64,000 bases of DNA, taken from the NCBI RefSeq assembly GCF_023169965.1, contig NZ_AP025592.1, forward strand, positions 2,480,001 to 2,544,000, read 5' to 3'. The notes beneath the pieces are model-generated. The model saw only the letters and a list, made by a program, of their open reading frames with translations. It searched no databases and had not been told where the DNA came from. Every line of letters begins with the position of its first letter. Positions within the stretch are counted from its first letter, which is position 1. Positions 51,554-60,989 of this stretch are shown here, in pieces. The DNA is from Anaeromyxobacter paludicola. GTDB lineage: Bacteria; Myxococcota; Myxococcia; Myxococcales; Anaeromyxobacteraceae. Position numbers and translations under genes: made by a program.

Positions 51554-54028
51554 CTACCGGACGGTCCCGGACGCCTGCTGGCGGGCGCCGCTCTTCTTGG
51601 CGGTGACGGTCACGTTGCCCGCCTTCACGCCGGTCACCACGCCGCTCTTCGAGACCCAGGCGATCGACTTGGCCGAGCTCGACCAGACGCACTGGCGCGT
51701 GATGTCGCCCGTGCTCCCGTCGGAGAAGGTGCCGACGGCCCGGAGCTGCAGCTTCCCCCTCACCGCCACCGAGAACGGGTTCGGGGTCACGGCGTAGCTC
51801 ACCAGCCGGGCGCTGCCGACGGTCACCGGGGCGGTGGCGGCCTTGCCGCCGTACGACGCGGTCACGGTGGCGGTCCCGGGGGCCACGCCGCTGAGGAGCC
51901 CGGCCGAGGCGCCGGAGGTGGCGACCACCGCCACCGCCGTGTTGGAGCTCGACCAGGCCGCCTGCGTGGTGACGTCGCGGGTCGAGCCGTCGCTGAACCC
52001 GGCGGTGGCGCGCAGCTGCAGCTGGTAGCCCGCCGCCACGCTCACCGCGGCCGGCGAGATCGCGAGCGACCGGATCACCGCCGGGGAGACGGTGACCGCG
52101 ACCGAGCCGGAGAGGCCCAGCGCCGTCGCGGTGACGGTGGCGCTCCCCTGCGCCAGGCCGGTGACCACGCCCTCGGAGCCGGCCGCGTTCGACACCGCGG
52201 CGAGCGCCGCGTCGGAGCTGCTCCAGGCGGCCTGCTGCGTGAGGTCCTGCGTGCTCCCGTCGGTGAAGGTGCCGGTCGCGACGAGCGGCTGCTGGATGCC
52301 GACCGGGATCGAGATCGGGCTCGGCGTCACCGCGATGGAGACCAGGGAGGCCGAGGTCACCGTGAGGGTGACGAAGTCCGACGCCCCGCCGAGCGACGCG
52401 GTCACGTCGGCGCTGCCCACCGCCGCCCCGGTCGCCACGGCCACGCCGTTCACCACCGCCACCGTCACCGCCGGGCCGGAGGACCAGGCCACCTGCGCCG
52501 TCACGTCCTGCGTGCTCCCGTCGGAGAAGGTGCCCTGGGCCTGCAGCGTCACCGTCGTGCCCTTCGCGAGGGTGACCTCGCTCGCGAACACGTCGAGGCT
52601 CTGCAGCGTGGCGGCGATCACGGTGAGGGAGGTGGCCCCGGAGACGGTCCCGACCGAGGCGGTGACGCTGGTGCTGCCCGCGGCGACGGCGGTCAGGAGG
52701 CCCGCCGGCGAGATCGAGGCGACGTCGGGATCGCCGGTGGTCCAGGTGGCCTGCGCGGTGAGGTCCTGCTTGCTCTGGTCGGAGAAGACGCCCGTGGCCG
52801 TGTAGGCCACGTCCACGCCGGCCGGGACGGTCTGCAGCTCCGGCTCGACCGAGACCGCCACCAGGATCGCCTCGCTGACGGTCACGGGCGCGCTGGCCTC
52901 GAGCCCGGCGGCGGCGACGTGGATGGTGGCCGCGCCCACCGACTTGCCGGTGACCGCGCCGGCGGCGACGGCCGCCACCGCCGGATCGGAGGAGCTCCAG
53001 CCGGCCGAGGTGGTCACGTCGAGCTTCGAGCCGTCGGTGAAGAGGAGCACGGCGGCGCAGGCGCCGGTGGTCCCCTTGGCGATGGGCTGCGTCGGGCAGG
53101 AGAGCGAGAGCTGGGTGGCGGCCGCGGCGGTGACGGTCACGTCCACGGCGGCGGTCTTCCCGGCCACGGCGGCGGTGACGGTGGCCGCGCCCGGCGCGAC
53201 GGCGGTGAGGAGGCCCTGGTCCACGCCCACCACCGCCGGCGCGGTGGAGCTCCACCCGGCGACGCCGGTGACGTCCTGGACGCTGCCGTCGGAGAAGGCG
53301 CCGGACAGCACCAGCGGCTGCTGGAAGCCCGTCGGCATCGAGAGCGGGCCGACCGGGGCGATCGAGAGCCCGGTCAGCGCGGCGTCGGTCACGGTGACGT
53401 TGGTGGTGCTGGTCCGGCCGCGATAGCTCGCCTGCACGGTGGTGGTGCCGGCCGCGACCGCCCGGAGGGTGCCGCCCGAGATCGTGGCCACGCTGGGCAC
53501 GTTCGAGATCCAGCTCGAGAGGCTGGTCACGTTCACCCGGGAGCCGTTGCTGAGGGTGGCGAGCGCGCCGCAGCTCGAGCTGGTCCCGGCGGCGAGGCGC
53601 GCCGGGGCGCAGGAGACGGCGAGCTGGGTCACGACCGGCTCGGCGACCACGAGCTGCGCCTGGCCGGAGACGCCCTGCAGCGTGGCGATCACCCGCACCG
53701 CGCCGGCCTTGATGCCGCGCGCGCTGCCGGCGGTGACGATGGACGCGACGCCCTCGTCCGAGGAGCTCCAGGTGGCGGTGCTCGAGACGTCGGCGGTGCT
53801 GCCGTCGCTGAAGCGGGCGAGCGCGGTGTAGGCCTGCGCCACGCCGGCCGGCTGCGTGGCGCTCGCGGGCGAGAGCGTGATCGAGGCGACGGTGGGGGCG
53901 CTGCAGCCGGCGCCGGTGCAGGCCTGGCCGGGGCTCGACTTGCTGCCGCACCCTGCCAGGGTGAGCGCCGTCAGCGCGACGAGCCACGAGGAGACGGTTG
54001 CCAGGGTGAGGCGTCGCGCGACTGTCAT
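51554..54028 (-). CDS. Ig-like (BIG2) nine-repeat surface lipoprotein
   Basis: This 824-residue protein has a lipobox (LTLAGCGS) and then nine tandem bacterial Ig-like group 2 domains of about 80-85 residues. Each opens with a strand such as VASITLSPASATQPAG and carries FSDGS...DVT...WSSS, then a V.A...G.ATVTA strand. BIG2 arrays form rods that display or anchor adhesins. No C-terminal catalytic or binding domain is present, so the rod itself is the mature protein. I chose the ATG at 54028 (the frame is open to 54088) because it gives a normal signal peptide. Confidence 0.88.
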   Translation of the reverse strand: MTVARRLTLATVSSWLVALTALTLAGCGSKSSPGQACTGAGCSAPTVASITLSPASATQPAGVAQAYTALARFSDGSTADVSSTATWSSSDEGVASIVTAGSARGIKAGAVRVIATLQGVSGQAQLVVAEPVVTQLAVSCAPARLAAGTSSSCGALATLSNGSRVNVTSLSSWISNVPSVATISGGTLRAVAAGTTTVQASYRGRTSTTNVTVTDAALTGLSIAPVGPLSMPTGFQQPLVLSGAFSDGSVQDVTGVAGWSSTAPAVVGVDQGLLTAVAPGAATVTAAVAGKTAAVDVTVTAAAATQLSLSCPTQPIAKGTTGACAAVLLFTDGSKLDVTTSAGWSSSDPAVAAVAAGAVTGKSVGAATIHVAAAGLEASAPVTVSEAILVAVSVEPELQTVPAGVDVAYTATGVFSDQSKQDLTAQATWTTGDPDVASISPAGLLTAVAAGSTSVTASVGTVSGATSLTVIAATLQSLDVFASEVTLAKGTTVTLQAQGTFSDGSTQDVTAQVAWSSGPAVTVAVVNGVAVATGAAVGSADVTASLGGASDFVTLTVTSASLVSIAVTPSPISIPVGIQQPLVATGTFTDGSTQDLTQQAAWSSSDAALAAVSNAAGSEGVVTGLAQGSATVTATALGLSGSVAVTVSPAVIRSLAISPAAVSVAAGYQLQLRATAGFSDGSTRDVTTQAAWSSSNTAVAVVATSGASAGLLSGVAPGTATVTASYGGKAATAPVTVGSARLVSYAVTPNPFSVAVRGKLQLRAVGTFSDGSTGDITRQCVWSSSAKSIAWVSKSGVVTGVKAGNVTVTAKKSGARQQASGTVR

Positions 54029-54330
54029 GGAGAGACCTCTTCGCTCGGGCCGGTGCCTACCGACGGTGTAGGTCCACAGGTACAGCACGTGGGGAGAGCG
54101 GGGCAGCCGTGTGTTCGTGGGATGAGACGCCTACCTACCACCACATTAGGGGGATGCCGCCCGGGACGCGGGCGTCGGCGGCGGTCGGCGGGGCGGCGCG
54201 GACCCGGCGGCAGGCGCGACCCTCCGGCCGGCCCGGCGCGGGCTTCCGCATCTCGCCGTGATTGCAGGCGATCTCGTCGCGCCACGGCCCTCCTGTGGCG
54301 GGTCCGGAGCGTGCAAGCGCCCGCCTCGTC
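54029..54330. other. 302-bp divergent intergenic region
   Basis: This lies between the Ig-like lipoprotein (-) and the zincin-like lipoprotein (+). An A+T-richer patch at 54130-54150 may belong to a promoter, but no clear -35/-10 pair is seen. No gene is visible. Confidence 0.5.
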
Positions 54331-54873
54331 ATGCGCGCGTGGCCGACCGCCCTGCTGCTCCTCGCCGCCTGCGGCGGCGCGCCCGCGCCCGCGATCTCTT
54401 CTGGGGCGTCGCAGCCACTCACGGTGGAGGTGGACTCCGCCGTCGGGCCGGACTGGCTCCGGCAGCCCGACCTCCCGGAGCGGACCCTCTCGGCGGCGTC
54501 GGTCGCCGCGCAGCGCTGGGGCGGCGCCGACCTGCGGGACTGGACGGTCCGCTTCGTGAGCCGGATCGACGCCTGCGGCGCCGCCGAGGCCGGGCAGGCC
54601 TCCGGCTGCACGCGGCACGACCAGCGCACCATCGAGCTCGCGGTGGACGCCGCGTCGCCGTGCGTCGAGGGCACCGCGCTGCTCCACGAGGTGGGGCACG
54701 TGGCCATCCCGGACGATCCGGATCACCGCGACCCGCGCTGGTCGAGCCCGGCGTTCTGGGTGGATCTCCTCGGGGCCGTCCAGGCGCAGGAGGCGCCCGG
54801 CGCGACCGCCTGCGACGAGGCGCTCTCGGTCTGGCGGATCTGGTGGAAGGCGCGGGAAGCGCCGGCGCCCTGA
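54331..54873 (+). CDS. Small zincin-like lipoprotein
   Basis: This 180-residue protein has a lipobox (LLLLAACGG) and a HEVGH motif followed by VAIPDDPDH, so a third His lies eight residues on. The HExxH core and a possible third ligand suggest a minimal zinc metallopeptidase fold, although the spacing does not match the metzincin HExxHxxGxxH. Four or more cysteines suggest disulfides. The frame extends upstream, but the ATG at 54331 begins a clean lipoprotein signal. Family and substrate are not recognised. Confidence 0.65.
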   Translation: MRAWPTALLLLAACGGAPAPAISSGASQPLTVEVDSAVGPDWLRQPDLPERTLSAASVAAQRWGGADLRDWTVRFVSRIDACGAAEAGQASGCTRHDQRTIELAVDAASPCVEGTALLHEVGHVAIPDDPDHRDPRWSSPAFWVDLLGAVQAQEAPGATACDEALSVWRIWWKAREAPAP

Positions 54874-54881
54874 CTTCCTGA

Positions 54882-54908
54882 GCCGGAGCGGAGGTGGCCG
54901 CCTCCGGC
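54882..54908 (+). terminator. Hairpin after the zincin-like gene
   Basis: GCCGGAG plus CGG pair with CCG plus CTCCGGC, with one bulged C, around a six-base loop, 9 bp past the stop. There is no T-run. Confidence 0.4.
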
Positions 54909-55068
54909 GAGGGGGCCGCGTCGGATCGTGGCCCTCCGGCCGGCCGGGATCCTGCGTCGGCCGTGCGCCGATCGTACCGCCCCATCGTCCGCGGAGGCTG
55001 CCCGGGCACCGGCGGGACAATTCCCGGGCTGCTCCCCACGTCGCCGATGCTGCCGAAAGAGGTGAGCG

Positions 55069-56379
55069 ATGCGAAGCGTGCACCTGGTCCTGTCGCGCGC
55101 GGTGCTCCTGCTGGCCTTGGCTGTCCCTCCGTCCCTCTCCGCCGCCCAATCACTCCCCACCCCGACCTGCGCCTGGCAGTTCTCGTGGACCCCGTCCGGC
55201 CCTGGCAACTGGCTCCTCGCCGACACCGGCAACCGCTGGTGGTACATGCCCATCGACGCGCAATGGCGGAGCGTGACCCTCACCGGCACGTACCCCCGGG
55301 CGCGCTTCTTCTCCATCGCCGTCTACGACGAGGCGCCGGTGTCCACGGGGCTGGCCGACCACCTGTTCGACGCGCAGATCGCGCCGGACCCGGGCAGCGT
55401 CAACCCGTTCGACGGCGCTCGCTCGCACGGGCGCGCGAACCACCATCCGCAGCAGTACACGATGACGGTGGCGCGCACGGAAGGCACGGCGCCCAACGCG
55501 CTGCGGCTGCACGCCGACACCGGCTGGCTGCTCTACCGCCTCTACCTGTCGGACGCCGGCGAGGGCACGACGGGCGGCGTGCCGCTGCCCGGCATCGCCG
55601 TCACCGACGCGAGCGGCCAGACGACCACGCTGCCGGCCTGCGCCAGGGTGAACCGGCAGTCGGAGCTCGCGACCCTGCAGCCGCAGTTCGTCCCGGCGTT
55701 GCTCGAGGACCCGCCGCGCACCCCGCCCGTCCCGGACCACGTCTGGTTCGCGCCCATCTCGGTGCCCCCGGCGCGCCTCCTGCCCAACCCGGACAACAAG
55801 TACCTGGTCTCGTTCTTCATGTCCGACTACGACCCGGCCCGCGTGCTCGTCATCCGGGGCAAGATGCCGGCCTTCCCCGACACCTTCGACGGCGGGCCGG
55901 TCTGGAAGCCCGCGGCGGGGTTCCACGACATCCAGCTCCGGTACTGGTCGATGTGCCTCGGCAGCCTGGTGTCGCCGCTCCCGATCGAGGGCTGCGCCGT
56001 GGACGCCACCACGCCGCTCGACGCCTCCGGCTTCTACACCGTGGTGATCTCGAACGACGTGCTCCGGCCCGACTGGCTCCCGCCCCAGGTCGCCTGGATC
56101 CCCTGGGGAGACGAGGGGATGGTCCCGAAGCTGATCTTCCTCCGCAACCTGCTGGCCTCGCCCGGCTTCGGTCACGCCGCGCAGGACGCCGTGGAGAAGG
56201 GCTGCGGGCTCGTCTTCAACTTCCCGACCCCGCTCACGCAGGAGGAGATCACGCCCGCCGGGCAGTGCTCGCTCGCGGTGATGGGCGACTACTACCCCAT
56301 GGCGATCTGGTGCGACCGGCGTGAGCTCCGGGCGGGCGGCTGGCCGGCGTGCTTCGCCCGCGGCAAGAGCGGGGACTGA
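55069..56379 (+). CDS. Secreted protein of unknown function
   Basis: This 436-residue protein has a signal peptide (about 1-27, ending SLSAAQ). The mature part is rich in aromatic residues and beta strands, with FFSIAVYDEA near residue 80, HGRANHHPQQY, VSFFMSDYDPARV and NDVLRPDWLPPQVAWIPWG. The FFSIAVYD pattern recalls the DUF1254/1214 sandwich proteins, but I am not confident. Coding quality is good and it stands alone. It is probably periplasmic or extracellular. Confidence 0.7.
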   Translation: MRSVHLVLSRAVLLLALAVPPSLSAAQSLPTPTCAWQFSWTPSGPGNWLLADTGNRWWYMPIDAQWRSVTLTGTYPRARFFSIAVYDEAPVSTGLADHLFDAQIAPDPGSVNPFDGARSHGRANHHPQQYTMTVARTEGTAPNALRLHADTGWLLYRLYLSDAGEGTTGGVPLPGIAVTDASGQTTTLPACARVNRQSELATLQPQFVPALLEDPPRTPPVPDHVWFAPISVPPARLLPNPDNKYLVSFFMSDYDPARVLVIRGKMPAFPDTFDGGPVWKPAAGFHDIQLRYWSMCLGSLVSPLPIEGCAVDATTPLDASGFYTVVISNDVLRPDWLPPQVAWIPWGDEGMVPKLIFLRNLLASPGFGHAAQDAVEKGCGLVFNFPTPLTQEEITPAGQCSLAVMGDYYPMAIWCDRRELRAGGWPACFARGKSGD

Positions 56380-56393
56380 CTGCCGGGGCCTCT

Positions 56394-56427
56394 CGTGGCG
56401 CCGCCCGGTCCGCCGGGCGGCGCCACG
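56394..56427. terminator. Very strong bidirectional hairpin with UNCG-type loop
   Basis: CGTGGCGCCGCCCGG (56394-56408) pairs perfectly over 15 bp with its complement at 56413-56427, around the tetraloop TCCG, a UNCG-class loop. It sits between the convergent stops at 56379 and 56469. Confidence 0.7.
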
Positions 56428-56468
56428 CTCCGGGAGCTCGCAGCTCGCGGCGCCCTCGCGCCGCCCCT

Positions 56469-57074
56469 TCAGAACGCGGCCGGGTTCGCCTCGACGATGG
56501 CCGCGACGGCGGCGGCGTCGCCCGGCGCCTGGCGCTCCCGCAGCCGGGCCACGATCGCCCGGAGCTCCTCGGGTCGCCGGTTCTGGAGGAGCTTCTCCTT
56601 CCCGTCCACCGCCTCGAACCGCACCTCGAGGACCAGCACCCCCGCGACCGCCTGGCGGTACATCGGCGTGGTCGGGTCGATGGGGCGGTAGCCGCCCTCG
56701 GGCTGCCAGCGGCGCATGAGCGCCTCGAGGGCGGCGGCCTTCCGCGCCGGGTCCTCGACCGCCCGGAGCGTCCCGTGGACCTGCACGCTCCGGTAGAGCG
56801 TCGTGGCGGGGCAGGCGCGCTCCGGATCGCTGAAGTAGCTCGGGAGGTGGGCGACGAGCTCCTCCGCCGAGACGACCGCGGGGCGGCCGACGCAGCCGGT
56901 CTTCTCCCCGGCGGGCGAGCCGTGGAACGCGATGGCGTCGTCGAGCACGGCGGCGTCGAGCGCCCGGAGCACCGGCGCGCCGTCCGCCGTGGTCGAGGCG
57001 AGGTGCACCAGGGGCGCGCGGCGCAGCAGCGCCAGCGCGCGGTCGAGCGGCATCCGGAAGATCTCTCGTCGCAT
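56469..57074 (-). CDS. PPOX-type flavin-binding split-barrel protein
   Basis: This 201-residue protein begins MRREIFRMPLDRALALLRRAP and has the pyridoxamine-phosphate-oxidase-like barrel (VHLASTTADGAPVLRALDAAV, AFHGSPAGEKTGCVGRPAV, then YRSVQVHGTLR). Such proteins bind FMN, or F420 or heme in some branches, and the NimA-like branch reduces nitro compounds. It is divergent from a MocR-type PLP regulator with shared operator half-sites, so that regulator probably controls it. The substrate is unknown. Confidence 0.85.
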   Translation of the reverse strand: MRREIFRMPLDRALALLRRAPLVHLASTTADGAPVLRALDAAVLDDAIAFHGSPAGEKTGCVGRPAVVSAEELVAHLPSYFSDPERACPATTLYRSVQVHGTLRAVEDPARKAAALEALMRRWQPEGGYRPIDPTTPMYRQAVAGVLVLEVRFEAVDGKEKLLQNRRPEELRAIVARLRERQAPGDAAAVAAIVEANPAAF

Positions 57075-57112
57075 GCCCCGAGCTTGCCGCCGCGCTGGCC
57101 TGCCGAAAAGTG

Positions 57113-57140
57113 CCAGTTCCGCTAAACTGGTTGGACCAGT
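57113..57140. promoter_or_regulatory. Operator region with three CCAGT/ACTGG half-sites
   Basis: CCAGTT (57113-57118), AACTGG (57125-57130) and ACCAGT (57135-57140) alternate in orientation. The last two form a perfect ACTGGT-TGG-ACCAGT palindrome. The array lies in the 64-bp gap between the PPOX gene and the MocR gene and runs into the MocR start. MocR regulators bind such repeated sites, so autoregulation and control of the neighbour are likely. Confidence 0.6.
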
Positions 57141-58689
57141 GCGCCGCTTCGAGACCGCCCTCGCGCTCGACCGGGACGACCCGACCCCGGTGTTCCTGCA
57201 GATCGCCCGCGCCATCGCGGCCCGGATCCGCTCCGGCGCGCTGCCCGGGGGCGCGCCGCTGCCGTCGTCGCGCGCGCTCGCCGCGACCCTCCGCGTCCAC
57301 CGGAACACGGTCCTGGCCGCGTACGCCGAGCTGGCCGCCGAGGGCTGGCTCCGGACGCGCGCCGCGCGGGGCACCTTCGTGACCGACGCGCTCCCGGCGC
57401 GGCCGCCGGCCCGGTTCGCGCCGCCGCCGGCCGGGCCGGCGCGCGCGGCGGGGTTCCCGCTCCCCCCCGCCCCGGCCCCGCTCCCGGCGGACGAGGCCGT
57501 CTCCCGCGCCAGCTACCTGCTCCTCGGGGGCACCCCGGACCCGCGGCTCGTCCCGTCGGCCGCGCTGGCGCGCGCCTACCGCCGCGCCCTGCGCCGGCGC
57601 GACGGCCTGTCCTACGGCGATCCCCGCGGCCACCCGCGGCTCCGGGCGGCGCTCGCGTCGATGCTCGCGTCCACGCGGGGGATCGCCGCGGGGGCCGACG
57701 GGCTCGTGGTCACGCGCGGCTCGCAGGGCGCGCTCGCGCTCGTGGCCCGCGCGCTGCTGCGGCCGGGCGACGCGGTGGCGGTCGAGGCGCTCGGCTACCA
57801 CATGGCCTGGGAGACCTTCCGGCTCGCGGGGCTGCGCCTCGTGCCGGTGCCGGTGGACGCCGAGGGGCTCGACGTGGGCGCGCTCTCGGCGCGGGCGCGC
57901 GCGGAGGGGGTCCGCGCCGTCTACCTCACCCCGCACCACCACTACCCGACCACGGTCACGCTCGCGCCGGGCCGCCGGCTGGCGCTGCTCGACCTGGCGC
58001 GCCGCGAGCGCCTCCTGGTGATCGAGGACGACTACGACGCCGAGTTCCACTACGAGGGCCGGCCGGTGCTGCCGCTCGCGAGCGCCGACCCGGCCGGCGT
58101 GGTCGCGTACGTCGGCACGCTCTCGAAGGTGCTCGCGCCCGGGCTCCGCGTCGGCTGGGTCGCGGCGCCGCCCGACGCCATCGAGCGGCTCGCGCGCCAC
58201 CGCGCCTACCTCGATCGCCAGGGCGATCACGCGGTGGAGGCGGCGGTGGCGGAGCTCTTCGAGGACGGCGAGCTGCAGCGGCACCTCTGGCGGACGCGGC
58301 GGATCCTGCTCGGGCGCCGCGACGCGCTGGCGGACCGGCTCGGGGCCGCGTTCGGCGAGCGGCTGCGGTTCCGGAGGCCGCCCGGGGGGATGGCCCTCTG
58401 GTGCGAGGTGGCGGGTGGCGTCGATCCGGAGGCCTGGGCGAGGGCGGCGCTCGCGCGCGGCGTCGCCATCCAGCCCGGCCGCCAGTTCGCGCTGGACGGC
58501 CGCCCGCGCCCCTGCGTGCGCCTCGGCTTCGGCCGCCACGACGAGCGGGAGCTCGCCGAGGCGGTGCGGCGGCTCGCGCGCGCCCTCCGCCAGGTCGGCG
58601 CGCCGGGCGAGCGCCCCCGCGCCGGGCGGCGCTCGCGAGCGGTCAGCACTCCGGGATGCCGACCGACAGCTCCGGCGCCTCCACGGTGA
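57139..58689 (+). CDS. MocR-type (GntR/aminotransferase) regulator
   Basis: This 516-residue protein has an N-terminal GntR winged helix ([22 protein letters not shown]) joined by a Pro/Ala linker to a fold-type-I PLP aminotransferase domain. The PLP-binding Lys is in [17 protein letters not shown] and the Asp in [13 protein letters not shown]. MocR proteins sense amino acid or vitamin B6 ligands through PLP, as in PdxR and GabR. The GTG start at 57139 is inside the operator array. The 3' end overlaps the end of the convergent sdaA gene by 47 bp. Confidence 0.88.
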   Translation: MRRFETALALDRDDPTPVFLQIARAIAARIRSGALPGGAPLPSSRALAATLRVHRNTVLAAYAELAAEGWLRTRAARGTFVTDALPARPPARFAPPPAGPARAAGFPLPPAPAPLPADEAVSRASYLLLGGTPDPRLVPSAALARAYRRALRRRDGLSYGDPRGHPRLRAALASMLASTRGIAAGADGLVVTRGSQGALALVARALLRPGDAVAVEALGYHMAWETFRLAGLRLVPVPVDAEGLDVGALSARARAEGVRAVYLTPHHHYPTTVTLAPGRRLALLDLARRERLLVIEDDYDAEFHYEGRPVLPLASADPAGVVAYVGTLSKVLAPGLRVGWVAAPPDAIERLARHRAYLDRQGDHAVEAAVAELFEDGELQRHLWRTRRILLGRRDALADRLGAAFGERLRFRRPPGGMALWCEVAGGVDPEAWARAALARGVAIQPGRQFALDGRPRPCVRLGFGRHDERELAEAVRRLARALRQVGAPGERPRAGRRSRAVSTPGCRPTAPAPPR

Positions 58690-60055
58690 CCGCGAGCCCG
58701 CCGCGCGAGGTCTCCTTGTACTTCGCCTTCATGTCGGCCCCGGTGTCGCGCATCGTCCGGATCACCTGGTCGAGCGAGACGAAGTGGTGGCCGTCGCCCT
58801 GCAGCGCCAGCCGGGCGGCGTGGATGGCCTGCACCGCCGCCGCCGCGTTCCGCTCGATGCACGGGATCTGCACCAGCCCGCCGATCGGATCGCAGGTGAG
58901 CCCGAGGTGGTGCTCCATCGCGATCTCGGCCGCGTTCTCCACCTGCGCCGGCGTGCCGCCGAGCAGCTCGCAGAGCGCGCCGGCCGCCATGGAGCAGGCG
59001 CTGCCCACCTCGCCCTGGCAGCCCACCTCCGCGCCGCTGATCGAGGCGTTCTCCTTGTAGAGCGCGCCGATGGCGGCGGCGGTGAGGAGGAAGCGGGAGA
59101 GGTCGGCGTCGGTCGCGCCCCGGACGAAGTGCCGGTAGTAGTGCATCACCGCGGGCACGATGCCGGCCGCGCCGTTGGTCGGGGCGGTGACCACGCGGCC
59201 GCCGGCGGCGTTCTCCTCGTTCACCGCCAGCGCCCAGAGGGTCACCCAGTCGAGCGCCGCCAGCGGATCCTGCTCGGCCTGCTCGGGCCGGTCGCGCAGC
59301 TTGCGGTAGAGGAGCGGCGCCCGCCGCGGCACCCGCAGGCCGCCCGGCAGGACGCCGTCCGCCTCGAAGCCGCGGCGGACGCAGGCCTGCATCACCGCCC
59401 AGAGCCGCTGCAGGCCCGCCTCGATCTCGCCGTCGGGCCGGAGCGCCCGCTCGTTCGCGCGCATCAGCCCGGAGACCGGCAGGCGCTGCTCCACGCAGCG
59501 CCGCACCAGCTCCTCGCCGGAGTGGAACGGGTACGGCACCGCCGGGCCCGCGCCCTGCCCGGCCTCGGCGTCGCCCTCCCCCACCACGAAGCCGCCGCCG
59601 ACCGAGTACCAGACCCGCGACTGCAGCACCGCGCCGGCGGCGTCGAGCGCGGTGAAGCGCATCGCGTTCGGGTGAAACGGGAGCGGCCGGCGATCGAAGG
59701 CGAGATCCTCCGCGGCCCGGAACGGGATCGGGCGCTCGCCGAGGAGCGACAGCGAGCGGCGCTCCGCCACCTCCGCGAGCCGGGCGGGGACGGCCGCGAC
59801 GTCCACCTCCTCCGGCGACTCGCCGAGCAGCCCGAGCACGACCGCGCGGTCGGTCCCGTGCCCGCGCCCGGTGGCGCCGAGGGAGCCGTGGAGCGTGACC
59901 TGCACCGCCGCCACCCGCGGAAAGAGGCCGGCATCGCGCAGCCCGGCTGCGAAGAGCCTCGCCGCGCGCATGGGCCCGACCGTGTGGGAGGAGGAGGGAC
60001 CGATCCCGATCTTGAAGAGGTCGAAGACGCCGACGCGCATGAGCGGGAAGGTCAT
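58643..60055 (-). CDS. sdaA: L-serine ammonia-lyase (single-chain, iron-sulfur)
   Basis: This 470-residue enzyme deaminates L-serine to pyruvate and ammonia. It has [20 protein letters not shown] near the N-terminus, the [13 protein letters not shown] turn and, in the catalytic part, [12 protein letters not shown] and [17 protein letters not shown]. The conserved cysteines there hold the [4Fe-4S] cluster. It joins beta and alpha domains in one chain, as in E. coli SdaA. An ATG at 60040 would remove five residues. The PLP regulator beside it may respond to a related amino acid, but this is not shown. Confidence 0.95.
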   Translation of the reverse strand: MTFPLMRVGVFDLFKIGIGPSSSHTVGPMRAARLFAAGLRDAGLFPRVAAVQVTLHGSLGATGRGHGTDRAVVLGLLGESPEEVDVAAVPARLAEVAERRSLSLLGERPIPFRAAEDLAFDRRPLPFHPNAMRFTALDAAGAVLQSRVWYSVGGGFVVGEGDAEAGQGAGPAVPYPFHSGEELVRRCVEQRLPVSGLMRANERALRPDGEIEAGLQRLWAVMQACVRRGFEADGVLPGGLRVPRRAPLLYRKLRDRPEQAEQDPLAALDWVTLWALAVNEENAAGGRVVTAPTNGAAGIVPAVMHYYRHFVRGATDADLSRFLLTAAAIGALYKENASISGAEVGCQGEVGSACSMAAGALCELLGGTPAQVENAAEIAMEHHLGLTCDPIGGLVQIPCIERNAAAAVQAIHAARLALQGDGHHFVSLDQVIRTMRDTGADMKAKYKETSRGGLAVTVEAPELSVGIPEC

Positions 60056-60206
60056 AGCGCACCACCCGGGCGAGGGCACGCGGCGCGGAGCGGCCGGGAC
60101 GAGGACGGGGGCGGCCAGGGGTCTGCCCGCCGCCACGCCTCCCCGCATGCCCCGCGGCGCGCGGCGGCCGGCGCGCCCATCTCAGTGCCAGAGAGGAGGC
60201 GAGACG

Positions 60207-60416
60207 ATGAAGGACTTCCACTGCCGGGACGCCGGGATGGACTGCGACTTCGTGGCGCGCGGCAACTCGAACCAGGAGATCATGGAGCAGGCCCGCCAGC
60301 ACGCCCAGCGGGAGCACGGCATGCAGCAGCTCTCTCCCGACCTGGCCCACCGGGTCGAGGGGCTGATCCACGACGAGTCGAGCGAAGCGCACCGCAGCTC
60401 GATGTCGCGGAAGTAG
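60207..60416 (+). CDS. DUF1059 small protein
   Basis: This 69-residue protein starts MKDFHCRDAGMDCDFVARG and has the C-x6-C pattern and the QHAQREHGM helix of DUF1059. The role is unknown. A strong GAGGAGG precedes the ATG and a hairpin follows the stop, so it is probably a single-gene unit. Confidence 0.88.
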   Translation: MKDFHCRDAGMDCDFVARGNSNQEIMEQARQHAQREHGMQQLSPDLAHRVEGLIHDESSEAHRSSMSRK

Positions 60417-60431
60417 GCCGGCGCGATCGGG

Positions 60432-60462
60432 GGCCCGCCCCTCCGCGAAGGCGGGGCGGGCC
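60432..60462 (+). terminator. Hairpin terminator after the DUF1059 gene
   Basis: GGCCCGCCCC (60432-60441) pairs with GGGGCGGGCC (60453-60462). Outer GCGATCG/CGCGATC bases extend the symmetry. It begins 15 bp after the stop. There is no T-run. Confidence 0.6.
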
Positions 60463-60516
60463 TCGCGATCCCACCCGGCCGCGCACCCTTTCGCCGGCTC
60501 GCGGCACTCACGCCCC

Positions 60517-60867
60517 ATGCCCCTGCCCTGGTGGCTCCCCTTCGGAGCCGTTCCCGAGACCTCCCCCCATGACCTCGCCCGGGCCCTCGAGCGCGCGCCG
60601 GGCCCGCAGCTCCTCGACGTGCGCACCCCGGCCGAGTTCGCCGGCGGTCGCGTCGCCGGCGCGGCCAACGTCCCGGTGAGCACCCTCGCCGCCCGCCTGC
60701 CCGAGCTGGGGCTCGATCCGTCCCGCCCGGTGGTGGCCATCTGCCTCTCCGCCCACCGCAGCGCCCCCGCCGTGCGCCTCCTCCGCCAGCGCGGCTTCGA
60801 CGCGTCCCACCTCGCCGGCGGCATGATCGCCTGGCGCGCGGCCGGCCTCCCCGAGACGCGCGGCTGA
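60517..60867 (+). CDS. Single-domain rhodanese
   Basis: This 116-residue protein has LLDVRTPAEFAGGRVAGAANVPV and an active-site loop AICLSAHRS, with the catalytic Cys followed by Arg-Ser after four residues. It transfers sulfane sulfur or handles polysulfide-type sulfur. No signal peptide is visible. It stands near a YeiH-type exporter and a polysulfide-reductase-like module. Confidence 0.9.
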   Translation: MPLPWWLPFGAVPETSPHDLARALERAPGPQLLDVRTPAEFAGGRVAGAANVPVSTLAARLPELGLDPSRPVVAICLSAHRSAPAVRLLRQRGFDASHLAGGMIAWRAAGLPETRG

Positions 60868-60989
60868 CGCCCTCGGGGCGCCCCTCGCGTCGCGCCCTCG
60901 GCGCGCTCAACCTTCGCCCGCCCCCGGTGTCCCCTCGTCGAAGGGTCCGGAACCGTTCCGCGCCCCGCGCCGGCAGGTAGTCGCGGCGG

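Noticed and set aside
55150-58539. Antisense open frame (about 1130 codons) across the secreted protein and MocR gene
   Set aside because: No domain is recognisable, and it conflicts with clear PPOX and MocR genes. It is a codon-bias shadow.
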